DNA of 64,000 bases. Source: Apibacter mensalis (GTDB lineage: Bacteria; Bacteroidota; Bacteroidia; Flavobacteriales; Weeksellaceae). A program made the translations under genes and the position numbers. The DNA is taken from NCBI RefSeq assembly GCF_001418685.1, contig NZ_LIVM01000002.1, forward strand, positions 175,022-239,021, in the 5' to 3' direction. The notes beneath the pieces were generated by a model. That model did no database searches. It was not told the origin of the DNA and saw only the letters and a list, made by a program, of their open reading frames with translations. Position 1 is the first letter of the stretch; the number at the start of each line of letters is the position of its first letter. Shown here piece after piece: positions 16,083-25,476 of the stretch.

Positions 16083-17171
16083 TTAAATAGCAGGTTCTTG
16101 TTGACTCAAACAATGAAAACTTCCTAACCCCCAAATTATATCTGTGGAATCTATCCCAATCACATTTCTATCTGGAAAGCATTTTTTTATAATAGAAAGT
16201 GCTAATTTGTCATTTTCACAATTAAAAATAGGTACTATAACAGATTTATTAGCTATGTAAAAATTTGCATACGAAGCAGGTAAACGACATCCTTCATAAT
16301 AGACCGGTTTGGGCATAGGTAATTCTATTACACCTAAAGGTGTGCCATCAAGAAGTTTCATTGCCTTTAATTGTTTTAAATTATGCTGCAATAATTGGTA
16401 GTTTTCATCATTTTTATCACTTTCTACGACAGCAAGTACAGTATTTTCGTTAATAAAACGGACAGTATCATCTATATGTCCATCTGTATCATCTCCAACT
16501 ATCCCTTCCTCAACCCATAAAACTTGATTTACTCCATAATAATTTTTCAAATATTCCTCTATTTGTTCTTGGCTTAAATGAGGATTTCTGTTTTTATTTA
16601 GCAGACAGGATTTTGAAGTAAGCACTGTACCTTTACCATTAAACTCAACTGAACCTCCCTCCATCACTATTCCCGGAGTAAAAACAGGTAATCTTTCTTC
16701 TTTAGCAATATGGAGAGGGATTTCATTATCCAAATTATACGGAGGATACTTATTTCCCCAGGCGTTATAATTCCAATTTATAACAGCTTTTTTATATTCT
16801 AAAGAATCAGGATTTATTAAAAATGCCGGACCATGATCGCGACACCACGCATCATTGGTTGGATGAATGTAAAAATTGATTCTATCCGGATTAGCATTTG
16901 TTTTTTTAATGTGCATCCATGCAAAGTCTCTCATTTCGACATCAACAACATTTATGTTCACTTCTTCACCTTTTGACAATTCTGCTATAAATAGTGCATA
17001 AGGCTCATAAATTTTATCAATTTTACCCGGCCAGGATAATTCTTTATGCGGCCAAGAAAGCCAGGTAGATTTATGAGGATAAAATTCAGCCGGAAAAAAG
17101 AATCCCAGTTCTTTAGGGGTTTTATTTAAAAACTCTTGTGGGGTGTATTTCATATAATCTTTAATTAACAT
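16083..17171 (-). CDS. Agmatine deiminase / peptidyl-arginine deiminase family
   Basis: This is an amidinotransferase-fold enzyme of 362 residues (357 if it starts at Met7). It shows the family blocks WLSWPHKELSWPG, DAWCRDHGPAF, WNYNAWGNKYPP, MEGGSVEFNGKGT, GDDTDGHIDDTVRF and the catalytic cysteine in LGSFHCLSQQEPA (C354). Agmatine deiminase converts agmatine to N-carbamoylputrescine plus ammonia, the first of two steps to putrescine. The partner N-carbamoylputrescine amidase is not in the neighbourhood. The extended family also includes bacterial peptidyl-arginine deiminases, but there is no signal peptide and the length fits the agmatine enzyme. Confidence 0.85.
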   Translation of the reverse strand: MLIKDYMKYTPQEFLNKTPKELGFFFPAEFYPHKSTWLSWPHKELSWPGKIDKIYEPYALFIAELSKGEEVNINVVDVEMRDFAWMHIKKTNANPDRINFYIHPTNDAWCRDHGPAFLINPDSLEYKKAVINWNYNAWGNKYPPYNLDNEIPLHIAKEERLPVFTPGIVMEGGSVEFNGKGTVLTSKSCLLNKNRNPHLSQEQIEEYLKNYYGVNQVLWVEEGIVGDDTDGHIDDTVRFINENTVLAVVESDKNDENYQLLQHNLKQLKAMKLLDGTPLGVIELPMPKPVYYEGCRLPASYANFYIANKSVIVPIFNCENDKLALSIIKKCFPDRNVIGIDSTDIIWGLGSFHCLSQQEPAI

Positions 17172-17272
17172 ATTTATTATATGTTTAAGTTTATAAATAT
17201 TTATTTTTTCAAAATTACAGAAATAAAAAAATTTAATCTATTTTTGTACAAATTTTTAATACTTTCTATTAA

Positions 17273-17731
17273 GTGATCACTTCCATAAAAAAGCACAAAA
17301 AGCAATTAGTTTTGTTTTTTATAGCAGGAGCATTAAGTGCTGTAATTGAAATTTTTTGTATGAAATTACTAAGCTTGCCTAATATGCTGCCTCATTTTTT
17401 TTCTTTTGAAAATAAGTCCAACGCGTATCCATTATCCAACCTTTTATCCACGGGTTCCGGTATTCTTAGTAATTATTTTTTTAGCATTCGTTATGTTTTT
17501 GAACGGGGTAAACATTCCAGAAAAAAGGAATTTATATTATTTCTTTCTCTTTCAATAATTACTATGTTTATGAGTTGGGGGGCTTTTGCGTTATTTCATT
17601 TCTTTATTAATAAGCCCATTAATTTTTATTTTTATAATGTGGATGATATAGTATTTTGTAAAGCTGCTGCTATTTTCGCGGTGTCTTTAATAAATTACAT
17701 CGCAAAAAAGAAAATAGTATTTTCTAATTAA
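17273..17731 (+). CDS. GtrA-family membrane protein
   Basis: Four predicted membrane helices in 152 residues: QLVLFFIAGALSAVIEIFCM; a second around LSTGSGILSNYFFSIRYVF; then FILFLSLSIITMFMSWGAFALF; and FCKAAAIFAVSLINYIAKKKIVF. The FIAGALSA start, the N-Y-F-x-x-R-Y-V-F motif and the last helix followed by KKKIVF are characteristic of GtrA. Members are thought to flip or aid transfer of lipid-linked sugars. The start is a GTG at 17273, chosen because no ATG gives the first helix; TATTTTTG at 17239-17246 is a matching -7 element. It stands alone, and a strong terminator follows. Confidence 0.8.
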   Translation: MITSIKKHKKQLVLFFIAGALSAVIEIFCMKLLSLPNMLPHFFSFENKSNAYPLSNLLSTGSGILSNYFFSIRYVFERGKHSRKKEFILFLSLSIITMFMSWGAFALFHFFINKPINFYFYNVDDIVFCKAAAIFAVSLINYIAKKKIVFSN

Positions 17732-17750
17732 TGAAAATCAGTACTCTTAT

Positions 17751-17790
17751 ACTCTAAATACAGTATTTTATCTACTGTATTTAGAGTTTT
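17751..17790. terminator. Strong terminator after the gtrA-like gene
   Basis: Perfect 15-bp inverted repeat: ACTCTAAATACAGTA (17751-17765) and TACTGTATTTAGAGT (17773-17787), 7-base loop, then TTT. It could also stop transcripts coming from the right. Confidence 0.7.
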
Positions 17791-17980
17791 ATGTACTTAT
17801 CAAAGCTATAAAACTATGTATTAACTTTATTAGGATTTTTGAAAAGTGTATGCAAACTTTTTAATATATATAAAATTAACACCGATAACCAAAATCATAA
17901 TTTAATGTAAGATTACTATTTTAACTCTTAATATGTAGTAAAAACGAGACAATTGTGATCTACTTTGAACCCTTTACTTT

Positions 17981-18931
17981 TTACTTAAACAATATTTCAT
18001 TACTTAGCTTAACCTTATTATTTTGTATATCCAAGATTACCTTTCCTCCCATCATTAATGCGCGTGTATCAAAAATATGCCCACTGGGAAAACTGAACGC
18101 CATAGGAATATTGTATTTTTGAAATCGTAATGAAATAATTTTATAGGCTTCCTGATCGAAAGGATCATGATAAAATTTATTTTCTTCTTTTGAATCCATT
18201 TTCGTAAAAGCTCCAACCACTAATCCTTTAATTTTGTTAAGAACTCCTGCCCTTTTCATTCCGATTAGCATTCGATCAATGTGATAATAGTTTTCATACC
18301 AATCTTCAATAAATAATATTTTATCTTCAAAATGATCTAAAGATCGACTTCCCAGTAAGCTATATAATACCGATAAATTGCCTCCCGTCAATATTCCTTC
18401 AACCTTACCTGTCTTATTATATGTGGTACTGTTAATTTCGTAATGTAATTTTTTATTTTCTAACGCATTGATAAGAGTAGTATACGTTTCTTCTGATTGA
18501 CCTTGCGGTAATGACTTACATACGGTAGCATGTAAAGTGGGAATTCCCCTCCTGTTAAAATGTTGATGAAAAACTGTATTGTCAGAATATCCAATTAACC
18601 ATTTAGGGTTTTTCTTAAAATTATTTAATTTTAAAAAATCTACAATTTGTACTCCCCCATAGCCACCTCTTGCAAACCATATTGCCTTAGCCTGAGGGTG
18701 ATCTAATGCCCACTGCAAATCTTCCAATCTTTCCTTTACAGTTCCAGAATAATTATATCCGAAATAATAATGTTTGAATGTGTTTTTACCTATTTCAAAA
18801 TTCCAGCCTTGTTTAGTAATTATATCTATAGCCGGTTGAATATCTTCCTTTTGAACCGCGCCTGCTGGTGCTATAATCAAAAATGTATCTCCTTTTTTAA
18901 TCGGTTTGATAAAATTACGGTATAAACTCAT
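17981..18931 (-). CDS. ldcA: LD-carboxypeptidase (S66 family)
   Basis: A 316-residue serine peptidase of family S66 (LdcA/MccF), which trims the terminal D-alanine from murein tetrapeptides during cell-wall recycling in the cytosol. Seen: the N-terminal FLIIAPAGAV; IWFARGGYGGVQIVDFL; the nucleophile elbow LIGYSDNTVFHQ (Ser), with the catalytic Glu in KILFIEDWYENYYHIDRML and the His in PSGHIFDTRALMMGG near the end. All three catalytic blocks are present and the length is normal. It lies downstream of the haem-binding-domain and Ig-like genes on the same strand, ~80 bp apart, perhaps loosely co-transcribed. Confidence 0.9.
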   Translation of the reverse strand: MSLYRNFIKPIKKGDTFLIIAPAGAVQKEDIQPAIDIITKQGWNFEIGKNTFKHYYFGYNYSGTVKERLEDLQWALDHPQAKAIWFARGGYGGVQIVDFLKLNNFKKNPKWLIGYSDNTVFHQHFNRRGIPTLHATVCKSLPQGQSEETYTTLINALENKKLHYEINSTTYNKTGKVEGILTGGNLSVLYSLLGSRSLDHFEDKILFIEDWYENYYHIDRMLIGMKRAGVLNKIKGLVVGAFTKMDSKEENKFYHDPFDQEAYKIISLRFQKYNIPMAFSFPSGHIFDTRALMMGGKVILDIQNNKVKLSNEILFK

Positions 18932-19014
18932 TACTATTCTATATTTTAATTATTTGGTTTTAATACTTTTACCCTATCTTAAATTTATTTTATACTTGCA
19001 AAATGCATGCATTT

Positions 19015-19464
19015 TTAATTCTTTTTACTTAAATTTGATTCAAACCAATGGATTAAGATTTTATTTTCTTTTTCAGATAAAACAGCTTCTTTATGTATCC
19101 AAAGATAACTTTTTAATGGCATGTATTTATTTTCAATTACCCGGTAGAGGGCTGAATTTATATGCTCTTTTTGATAGGTATTGTATTTTCCATATTCTGA
19201 AAAATTAAGGTATTCTTTTCCCTGATTTACATGTTCCTTAATAAACCAAGAAATAGGAGCAATATTTGAATACCAAGGATATTTTACTTCATTGGAATGA
19301 CAATCATAACATGATTTTTTCAAAATCTTTTTTATTTCCGGGGTAGCTTGTGTCACATTATTATAATCCATTTCTTTATTTACAGGCGGATTTTCTTTAT
19401 TAATTTGGATTAATTGTATAAGTAATACAAGAATAACTCCACAAAGCAATATTTTTTTCATCAT
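19015..19464 (-). CDS. Membrane-anchored haem-binding-domain protein
   Basis: A 149-residue protein with one N-terminal membrane helix (~4-21) and one c-type haem motif CYDCH (C52, C55, H56), followed by SNEVKYPWYSNIAPISWFIKEHVNQGKEYLNFSEY. This is the signature of the 'haem-binding domain' family (PF14376) of Bacteroidota, presumed to face the periplasm and bind one haem covalently. Its redox partner is unknown, and no c-type cytochrome maturation gene is in the window. It sits between an Ig-like lipoprotein gene (42 bp upstream) and ldcA. Confidence 0.85.
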   Translation of the reverse strand: MMKKILLCGVILVLLIQLIQINKENPPVNKEMDYNNVTQATPEIKKILKKSCYDCHSNEVKYPWYSNIAPISWFIKEHVNQGKEYLNFSEYGKYNTYQKEHINSALYRVIENKYMPLKSYLWIHKEAVLSEKENKILIHWFESNLSKKN

Positions 19465-19506
19465 TCATTAGTTACTAATTATATTTAAAATAGTTTTTAC
19501 CTAAAC

Positions 19507-21123
19507 TTACAAAATCCAAACTTCATTAATATCCCATAAAGGCCTGACTTCTATTAAATTTGGATATAAATACGTAGGTTCTGCCGGTTTAAAATTTTCT
19601 AAATCTGCTCGATCCCAAGTAGCGTTATTATTCTCATCAACTAAAATACGAATCAAGTATTTTCCTGGTCTCATATTTTGAAATATAAAAGTATCTTGTG
19701 AACCATAAATATTTTCAACTATTTCATATTTCTCATTTAAAAGTTGAAAAAAGAATTTTGATTCGGGCTTATTTTTTATTTTAATGCTTAAATTCCCAAA
19801 CTCATTTTGTTTTTTGGTTTTAATAATATAAGACAATGTATCCTTATTTTTTTGATTTAAAAAGTCTTGAAAAGCATTATCTTTTATAGTAACCTTATAT
19901 TCGGTATCGTAGGATACAGGAAATTTAATGGTAATTTTTTTAGCATCTAAAGAATCTATTTCAGTACTAAAATTTATTGATTTTTTATTTTTAATTACTT
20001 CTATCCTATCTTTATTAATCAAATCAATATAATTGGTAGTTTGTAACATAAAATAAGAGGTCGGTGAAATTTCTTTATCAATGGGTTCTAGTGAGAGATG
20101 TGAATTTATGGTATTATCGTATAATAAATTAACTGTATCGGCTTTTTGACGAAATTTCACAAGTAATTTTACTTTGAATTTATTTTCTGTTTTTTTAAAT
20201 TCTTTATTGTTAAAATAGATATATAAGCTATCTGAAAACGGCTGGTGATCAATTTTATAGGAAGGAAAACTTCGATCTACAGGAACAATATTTAACTTGT
20301 CAGGATTACCTTTAAATTTAACTTTTATAATGCCTTGTCCTTCTTGTACTGCTCCTATAACATGGTAGGGTTCTTTCACCGGAGATAATATTAAATTATA
20401 AGTATCCGCATGTATAGGATTAATTTCTTTGGTAGTAAACCCTACTATTTCTTTATCCATATCAGGAATTAAATTTGAATTCAAATCATTAAATGCTAAT
20501 AATCTGTAATTTCCTTCATGTAAATGTTCAAATTTGAAATTTCCCAAAGAATCTACTCTAGAAATGTAATAAGGCTTATTTTTTAAATTGATGGAATCTT
20601 TCCCTGATTTATCTTTTTCAATCTTATATAAGGATACCAATGTTGGTTCCGCCAGTCCCCTTTTTAAGCTTTGTTTAACTGTTCCATTAACTTGAAGGCT
20701 ATCAATTTTATCTCCCGTAGAAAACGTATATGAAAAATTATTTAATTTATTTCCTTCATTATTATCTTGAATGCTGGTTCCAAAGTTGATATGATAAGTA
20801 GTATTCGCCAGTAAAGGTTCATAAAAACGAACAGTCACATATTTTCTTGCTGAACTTACCGGTGATATTGAAGGTGTGATTCTTGGAGGTGGGGAAATGA
20901 TGACTTGTTTTGCTAAATCTTTCAAAATCACATATTCATCAAAATTTAATACAATTTCTTTAATATTGGGATTTACATGGGTAGCTAATGTATCCGGCTT
21001 AGAACCTAAAAATTTAGGGGGTATTATGTCTTTAGGTCCTCCATTTGGACTACCTACTCTTGCGCAAGAAATTATAAAAACGCTTAATACAAAAATTTTA
21101 ATTATTTTATACATATATAACAC
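19507..21123 (-). CDS. Lipoprotein with N-terminal bacterial Ig-like domain
   Basis: The signal VFIISCARVGSPNGGPKDIIPP marks a lipoprotein with its cysteine at ~20; Met4 (MYKIIKIFVLS) is an equally good start. It is followed by a Big_5/SbsA Ig-like domain (~30-125: PDTLATHVNPNIKEIVLNFDEYVILKD ... TTYHINFGTSIQDNNEGN). The middle repeats beta-sandwich-like segments (FKFEHLHEGNYRLLAFNDLNSNLIPDMD and, near the end, FIFQNMRPGKYLIRILVDENNNATWDRAD). Proteins of this type are near universal in Flavobacteriia but have no proven role. The PNGGPKD segment right after the cysteine is a family hallmark. No acidic surface-export patch follows the cysteine, so it may face the periplasm. Confidence 0.75.
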   Translation of the reverse strand: MLYMYKIIKIFVLSVFIISCARVGSPNGGPKDIIPPKFLGSKPDTLATHVNPNIKEIVLNFDEYVILKDLAKQVIISPPPRITPSISPVSSARKYVTVRFYEPLLANTTYHINFGTSIQDNNEGNKLNNFSYTFSTGDKIDSLQVNGTVKQSLKRGLAEPTLVSLYKIEKDKSGKDSINLKNKPYYISRVDSLGNFKFEHLHEGNYRLLAFNDLNSNLIPDMDKEIVGFTTKEINPIHADTYNLILSPVKEPYHVIGAVQEGQGIIKVKFKGNPDKLNIVPVDRSFPSYKIDHQPFSDSLYIYFNNKEFKKTENKFKVKLLVKFRQKADTVNLLYDNTINSHLSLEPIDKEISPTSYFMLQTTNYIDLINKDRIEVIKNKKSINFSTEIDSLDAKKITIKFPVSYDTEYKVTIKDNAFQDFLNQKNKDTLSYIIKTKKQNEFGNLSIKIKNKPESKFFFQLLNEKYEIVENIYGSQDTFIFQNMRPGKYLIRILVDENNNATWDRADLENFKPAEPTYLYPNLIEVRPLWDINEVWIL

Positions 21124-21411
21124 AAAGTTTAGTATAGTATTTACAAATATACTTATTGTATCCCATTGTAAATTATTTAATTGATTATTAATCTTCCTCC
21201 AATAACTTTTTTTAATGTTTAAATTAGATTATTAAATTCATTTACGTATAATATAAGGGATTGATGGAACTTTCTTATGTAGTGAACATTAATGATAAAT
21301 ATGATATTATCAATTAACATTCATTGATTAATTAACATTTTCTTAGTTTTTAATTAAAAGAAGATAAAATTAGTAATACTATAAGCTAATTACTTATCCG
21401 ATATTTATTTT

Positions 21412-22518
21412 TCATTGTATTAAAGAGTTTTCTTTAGTAAATAAAGAAGGATATTGTTTTTTGTAGTAGCTGACAATCATTTTTGAAACATTATTATAAG
21501 CGATGATTCCTTCATTTTGTGAATTTGATTTAAGATATATATTATTCATGTAAGAAAATACATCTGATCCTAAGCCTGACATTCCCAGGTAATACTTTTT
21601 TTCTTTCTCTCGATCCAACTTCATTCCTTTTGAATAATTTTTTAAAATTAAATGAACATATGCTGAATCATTTACATATATTTCACGTAATAAATAATTT
21701 AAAGCTTTATATTTAACACTATATTGAAAATCTTTATTAGGAGAAGATTCTCCCATGTAGAATGAATAAAAATTCGCTTCATCTTCTCTTGCGACCCCTA
21801 CCTGGTGGCCCATTTCATGCGCTATAGTAAATGGTATCGAAGTATCCGGAATATCTTTAGCAACTTGCGCTTCTCCCGTAAAGGGATTGTAATATCCTAA
21901 TATTCCCAATTTAATTATAATAGGATTTAATATAGATTTTTTAATGTTTTCTTTTTGTCTAGGAATACCATAAAAAGCGCTCTGCTCCTGATTAATTATC
22001 ATAATCATTTTATCACGATCCACCGCAAATTCTCCATTTTTATTATTAGAGACCTCTTCCTTTAACTTTACACATTCATTCAACAAATGCCCGGCAACAA
22101 TTTTATAATCAATCAAAAATAATTTTTCACGAGAATTTTCAAATTGATAAAAATTACTATAATTATATAAAAGCCCAAAGGATAACATAAACCATCCATA
22201 CAAGATGTTGATAAGAAATAATATCTTTATAAAACAAGAGGCAACCTTTTCTTTCTTTTTTTTAATATAAAAAACTGATACTTGTATTAACCAGATTATA
22301 ATAAGTACTAATAAAAATATATAAAAAATGTCTCCTACTGAAATTGAAATAAATCCAAATATTGAATTTAGAAAGAACTTTACTTTTACTATCAAGTGAA
22401 AATACCAACTATCTGTTGGACTTAAACTCATTTTAAAAGCCTGAAATATGAAAAATTGTAACAGAAGTGAAGACAATAAACCGCTTATACTTACTTTTAT
22501 TTTCCTCTTATGTAACAT
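21412..22518 (-). CDS. DUF3810 membrane protein with zinc-peptidase motif
   Basis: A 368-residue protein with about three membrane helices in the first 120 residues. A large extracytoplasmic part follows, containing AHEMGHQVG (HExxH, ~232-236), with EDEANFYSFYMG downstream as the likely third zinc ligand. This matches family DUF3810, presumed membrane metallopeptidases of Bacteroidota whose substrate is unknown. It begins 2 bp after the LolC/E-like permease gene, so the two are tightly co-transcribed. The proteolytic role is inferred from the motif alone. Confidence 0.8.
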   Translation of the reverse strand: MLHKRKIKVSISGLLSSLLLQFFIFQAFKMSLSPTDSWYFHLIVKVKFFLNSIFGFISISVGDIFYIFLLVLIIIWLIQVSVFYIKKKKEKVASCFIKILFLINILYGWFMLSFGLLYNYSNFYQFENSREKLFLIDYKIVAGHLLNECVKLKEEVSNNKNGEFAVDRDKMIMIINQEQSAFYGIPRQKENIKKSILNPIIIKLGILGYYNPFTGEAQVAKDIPDTSIPFTIAHEMGHQVGVAREDEANFYSFYMGESSPNKDFQYSVKYKALNYLLREIYVNDSAYVHLILKNYSKGMKLDREKEKKYYLGMSGLGSDVFSYMNNIYLKSNSQNEGIIAYNNVSKMIVSYYKKQYPSLFTKENSLIQ

Positions 22519-22520
22519 AC

Positions 22521-23750
22521 TTATTGAAATTTTATTGCTTTTATAGGGGATATTTTAGTAATTAAAAAGGAAGGTAAAAGTAAAACTATCCCACTAATTA
22601 TTAAAGACACTAAAGATATAATAAAAATATAAAAGAAATTTATATAAACAGGAACTGAACTTACATAGTAATTATCGGGGTTCAGTTTTATGATCTCAAA
22701 ATACTTTTGAATATATAACAAGGCTATAGCCATACAATTTCCCACTAACAAACCCGGAATCATTATGAAAAGGGTGTAATTAATAAAAATTTTTCTAATT
22801 TGTTTATTCGAAGCTCCCAATGTTTTTAACATTCCAATTGAATTGGTTCGCTCAATAATCAGAATAAGAAGTACCATAATAATATTTATGACAACCACTA
22901 CCATCATAATTGACATAATTATGAAAATATTTGTATCAAAAATTCGTATCCAATCATTGATTTGGGAAAATGTTGTGGTTGCTTTTTCCGCATAATTATT
23001 AAATCCGGCACATTCCTCTATTTTCGGGAAAACCTTATCTAAATCTTCAATATCTTTGATAAAAACATCGTATCCGCCTATATCTTCCTCATTCCAATGA
23101 TTTAGTTTTTGAATGTGTTGTATATCTCCTATCAAAAATACATCATCGATTTGCTTTATGTCTGTTCTAAAAATACCTTTTAACGTAAAACGTCTGTAAA
23201 TAGGTGTTTGATTTTCTCTTACAAAGAACATTACAAAAGAAGAATCAATATGAAGCTTCATTTCTTTAGCTATTTTTTCGGAAAGCATAACCTCATTACT
23301 AATGGATTTTTTAGTATATCGGGGAATTTCTCCTTTTATCATGAATTCTTTAAATCGTTTTCGATCAAAATCTTCGGAAACTCCTTTTAAAATTACACCG
23401 GCAAAGTTTACTTTTGTTCTAATTACCCCGCTTCTGGTAGCATACTCCTGAATATTAGAAACATCCGGATTCTCTTTTATTTTTTCAAGTTGAACATTTT
23501 TTCTATTTAATTTAGAACTGTTAAACGAATTATTACTGTCGTAACTTCTTATAGTTATATGACCATTAAAATCGGCCATTTTCTGTTTGATAGCTTTTTT
23601 AGATCCTAGTCCTATAGCCATAGTCAAAACAGAAACTATGATACCTATAGCTATTGCCGCTTGGCCTATACGGATTATGATTTGTGAAAGATTTTTTTTA
23701 TTACTTTTTGAAAATGCAATTTTTTTAGATATAAACCAGGTAAAATTCAA
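22521..23750 (-). CDS. LolC/LolE-like ABC transporter permease (FtsX domain)
   Basis: The protein has four membrane helices: one at ~20-42 (RIGQAAIAIGIIVSVLTMAIG), a large periplasmic MacB-type domain (~50-260), then three C-terminal helices of the FtsX fold with GMLKTLGASNKQIRKIF. It is the membrane part of a complex that extracts lipoproteins from the inner membrane or a similar ABC system; the ATPase must be elsewhere. The reading frame is open back to a TTG at 23768, but that TTG lies inside a TATATTTG promoter element (23773-23766). The next start, TTG at 23750, gives MNFTWFISKKIAFSK, like the start of relatives, so I use it. DUF3810 follows 2 bp later. Confidence 0.82.
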   Translation of the reverse strand: MNFTWFISKKIAFSKSNKKNLSQIIIRIGQAAIAIGIIVSVLTMAIGLGSKKAIKQKMADFNGHITIRSYDSNNSFNSSKLNRKNVQLEKIKENPDVSNIQEYATRSGVIRTKVNFAGVILKGVSEDFDRKRFKEFMIKGEIPRYTKKSISNEVMLSEKIAKEMKLHIDSSFVMFFVRENQTPIYRRFTLKGIFRTDIKQIDDVFLIGDIQHIQKLNHWNEEDIGGYDVFIKDIEDLDKVFPKIEECAGFNNYAEKATTTFSQINDWIRIFDTNIFIIMSIMMVVVVINIIMVLLILIIERTNSIGMLKTLGASNKQIRKIFINYTLFIMIPGLLVGNCMAIALLYIQKYFEIIKLNPDNYYVSSVPVYINFFYIFIISLVSLIISGIVLLLPSFLITKISPIKAIKFQ

Positions 23751-23765
23751 CTCGGAAATTTTTTT

Positions 23766-23773
23766 CAAATATA
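23766..23773 (-). promoter_or_regulatory. -7 promoter element (TATATTTG) of the permease/DUF3810 pair
   Basis: On the minus strand TATATTTG lies 15 bp before the chosen TTG start at 23750. Its presence argues against the longer reading frame as the true protein start. Confidence 0.5.
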
Positions 23774-24188
23774 CTCAATTGTTTACTATTTATACGTTTT
23801 TTAGCCTATTTCGTTATATAAATGAGGATTTTAAATTTATGCATGTATATTTCGTATAGTAAAGATAGCTAATCTTTATTTTACTATCATGGTTATCGTA
23901 TTCTTAATATATATTATTTTAGTAGACCATATTTTAATTTGTCTGATATAAAGATGTTTATTTAATTTTAAAAGTTTAAATCCAGTAGATAAATTTTTAC
24001 GAATATATATTATTCAAGTTGTATAGAGAAAGATGATCAACAAAAGCTGCTAAATCCATTGATAAAGCATCCTATACATATCTTTTAAAATGCTATAACT
24101 TTTTTTCATTGAACAAATGACTCCGAGTATAATCCGAGTATAATAAGTATAAAGAGTAAAAATTGATTGTAATAAATGTAAAATACTA

Positions 24189-24600
24189 TTAGATAAAAAA
24201 AATAATAATGCAAATGCATCTTATAATGAGGCGTGCTTTAAAATCATAGTTAATTCCAAGTTCAACTCCAAAATGGGTTGCTAATGCATTATAACGAGTT
24301 GGTTGTTCTGACACCATAAATAACATTTTTTTCTAAATCTTTTTTTGACCTATTTTAATAAACTCTTCTAATTCAATCTCAGGTTATTCCTATTTCTTTT
24401 TTTACTCTTATTTAATTCGATTTCTCAATATCTTCTTGGTTGCTCACCCAAACATATTCTCCGTAAGTCATAACTCCGGCAATTAACCTCAATGTAGCGG
24501 ATAATACTATAAATTCCCTATTCGTACTAGTTGTTGTAACTCTTATTATTAACCTGTTAGTGCAAAGTATCCTATCAGTTAATAATGCTGTATATATTCA
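24189..24600 (-). pseudogene. Probable gene debris
   Basis: The ~920-bp gap between the permease and DUF2461 genes has no intact gene, but its minus strand shows protein-like fragments in different frames. One is open from ~24597 to the stop at 24412 without a good start (…VLSATLRLIAGVMTYG, then EYVWVSNQEDIEKSN). A second runs from ATG 24326 to a stop at 24189 and includes PTRYNALATHFGVELGINYDFK, which reads like an outer-membrane beta-strand segment. The composition suits a decayed coding region, perhaps one gene broken by frameshifts. The parent family is not recognisable. Bases 23880-24188 hold nothing I can identify. Confidence 0.35.
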
Positions 24601-24688
24601 ACTGATCTTATGGACATAATATCTCTACAAGGCAAAAGTTTCTTTCATCATATTTTTTACTACTCAGTTCGTCATATCTTTTTATTAA

Positions 24689-25342
24689 TTAATCATGAAC
24701 AAATTCTTCTAAAAATTCATAAATCGGCTGCATAAGCTTATATATATTCGTTGTATATGCTATAAAATTTCTATTAAATAGTTTTTCATCATCGAAAGGC
24801 TTGACTGTATAAAACTCTTTTAATTTTAAATATTCAGCTGCCGGATTTTCTTTATCAAATCCTACGGGTACTCTTTTTAAAACGTTAGAACCCCTGGATA
24901 AATCCCCTATTTCTTTTTTGAATTCACTATCAGATAGTAGTGTTCGAAATTCTTTATAGTTTTTCGATATACCTTGGCGAATGTTTTTTAATTGATGCGA
25001 GGTTAAACCATAATATCCGCAACTTAGAAAGGTATTTCCCGGTTCTACATGTATATAGAATCCTGATCCTTTTTTCTCGCTTATCACAGCACCAAAATGG
25101 GTTTTATAGGGTGTTTTATCTTTTGAAAAACGCATATCTCTATAAATTCTATAAATGCATTTTTTAGGAATTAAATATCTTGTTTGAATATCAAATTGAG
25201 ATATTGAATGGATTAGCTCTGACACTAATTGCTCAAAATCTTTATGGGAATTTTCATACCAATCTTTATTTTTTGCAAACCAGTCTCTATTATTATTTTT
25301 TTTTAATTCTGACAGAAAAATTATGGTATCTTTTTGCAGCAT
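24689..25342 (-). CDS. DUF2461 family protein (TIGR02453)
   Basis: The 217 residues match the family closely: FLSELKKNNNRDWFAKNKDWYENSHKDFEQLV at the start, then IYRDMRFSKDKTPYKTHFGAVISEKKGSGFYIHVEPGNTFLSCGYYGL. The function of DUF2461 is unknown in bacteria and fungi. No signal peptide or membrane helix, so it is cytosolic. It has its own likely promoter, TATATTTG on the minus strand at 25370-25363, 21 bp before the start codon. It is a single-gene unit flanked by the debris region and the guaA terminator. Confidence 0.88.
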   Translation of the reverse strand: MLQKDTIIFLSELKKNNNRDWFAKNKDWYENSHKDFEQLVSELIHSISQFDIQTRYLIPKKCIYRIYRDMRFSKDKTPYKTHFGAVISEKKGSGFYIHVEPGNTFLSCGYYGLTSHQLKNIRQGISKNYKEFRTLLSDSEFKKEIGDLSRGSNVLKRVPVGFDKENPAAEYLKLKEFYTVKPFDDEKLFNRNFIAYTTNIYKLMQPIYEFLEEFVHD

Positions 25343-25432
25343 CCCTTTTAATTTACTATATACAAATATATTAATAAGTATTATAGTTAATTAAAAAAAT
25401 AAGATAAATTTAGAATTTAAAATTGAATAAAA

Positions 25433-25460
25433 AAGTCCTGAGTTTAATTTTTCAGGACTT
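25433..25460 (-). terminator. Terminator of guaA
   Basis: Perfect 9-bp stem: AAGTCCTGA (25433-25441) and TCAGGACTT (25452-25460), 10-base loop, then TTTT on the minus strand. It starts 16 bp after the guaA stop. Confidence 0.8.
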
Positions 25461-25476
25461 TACGTATAATAATGTT

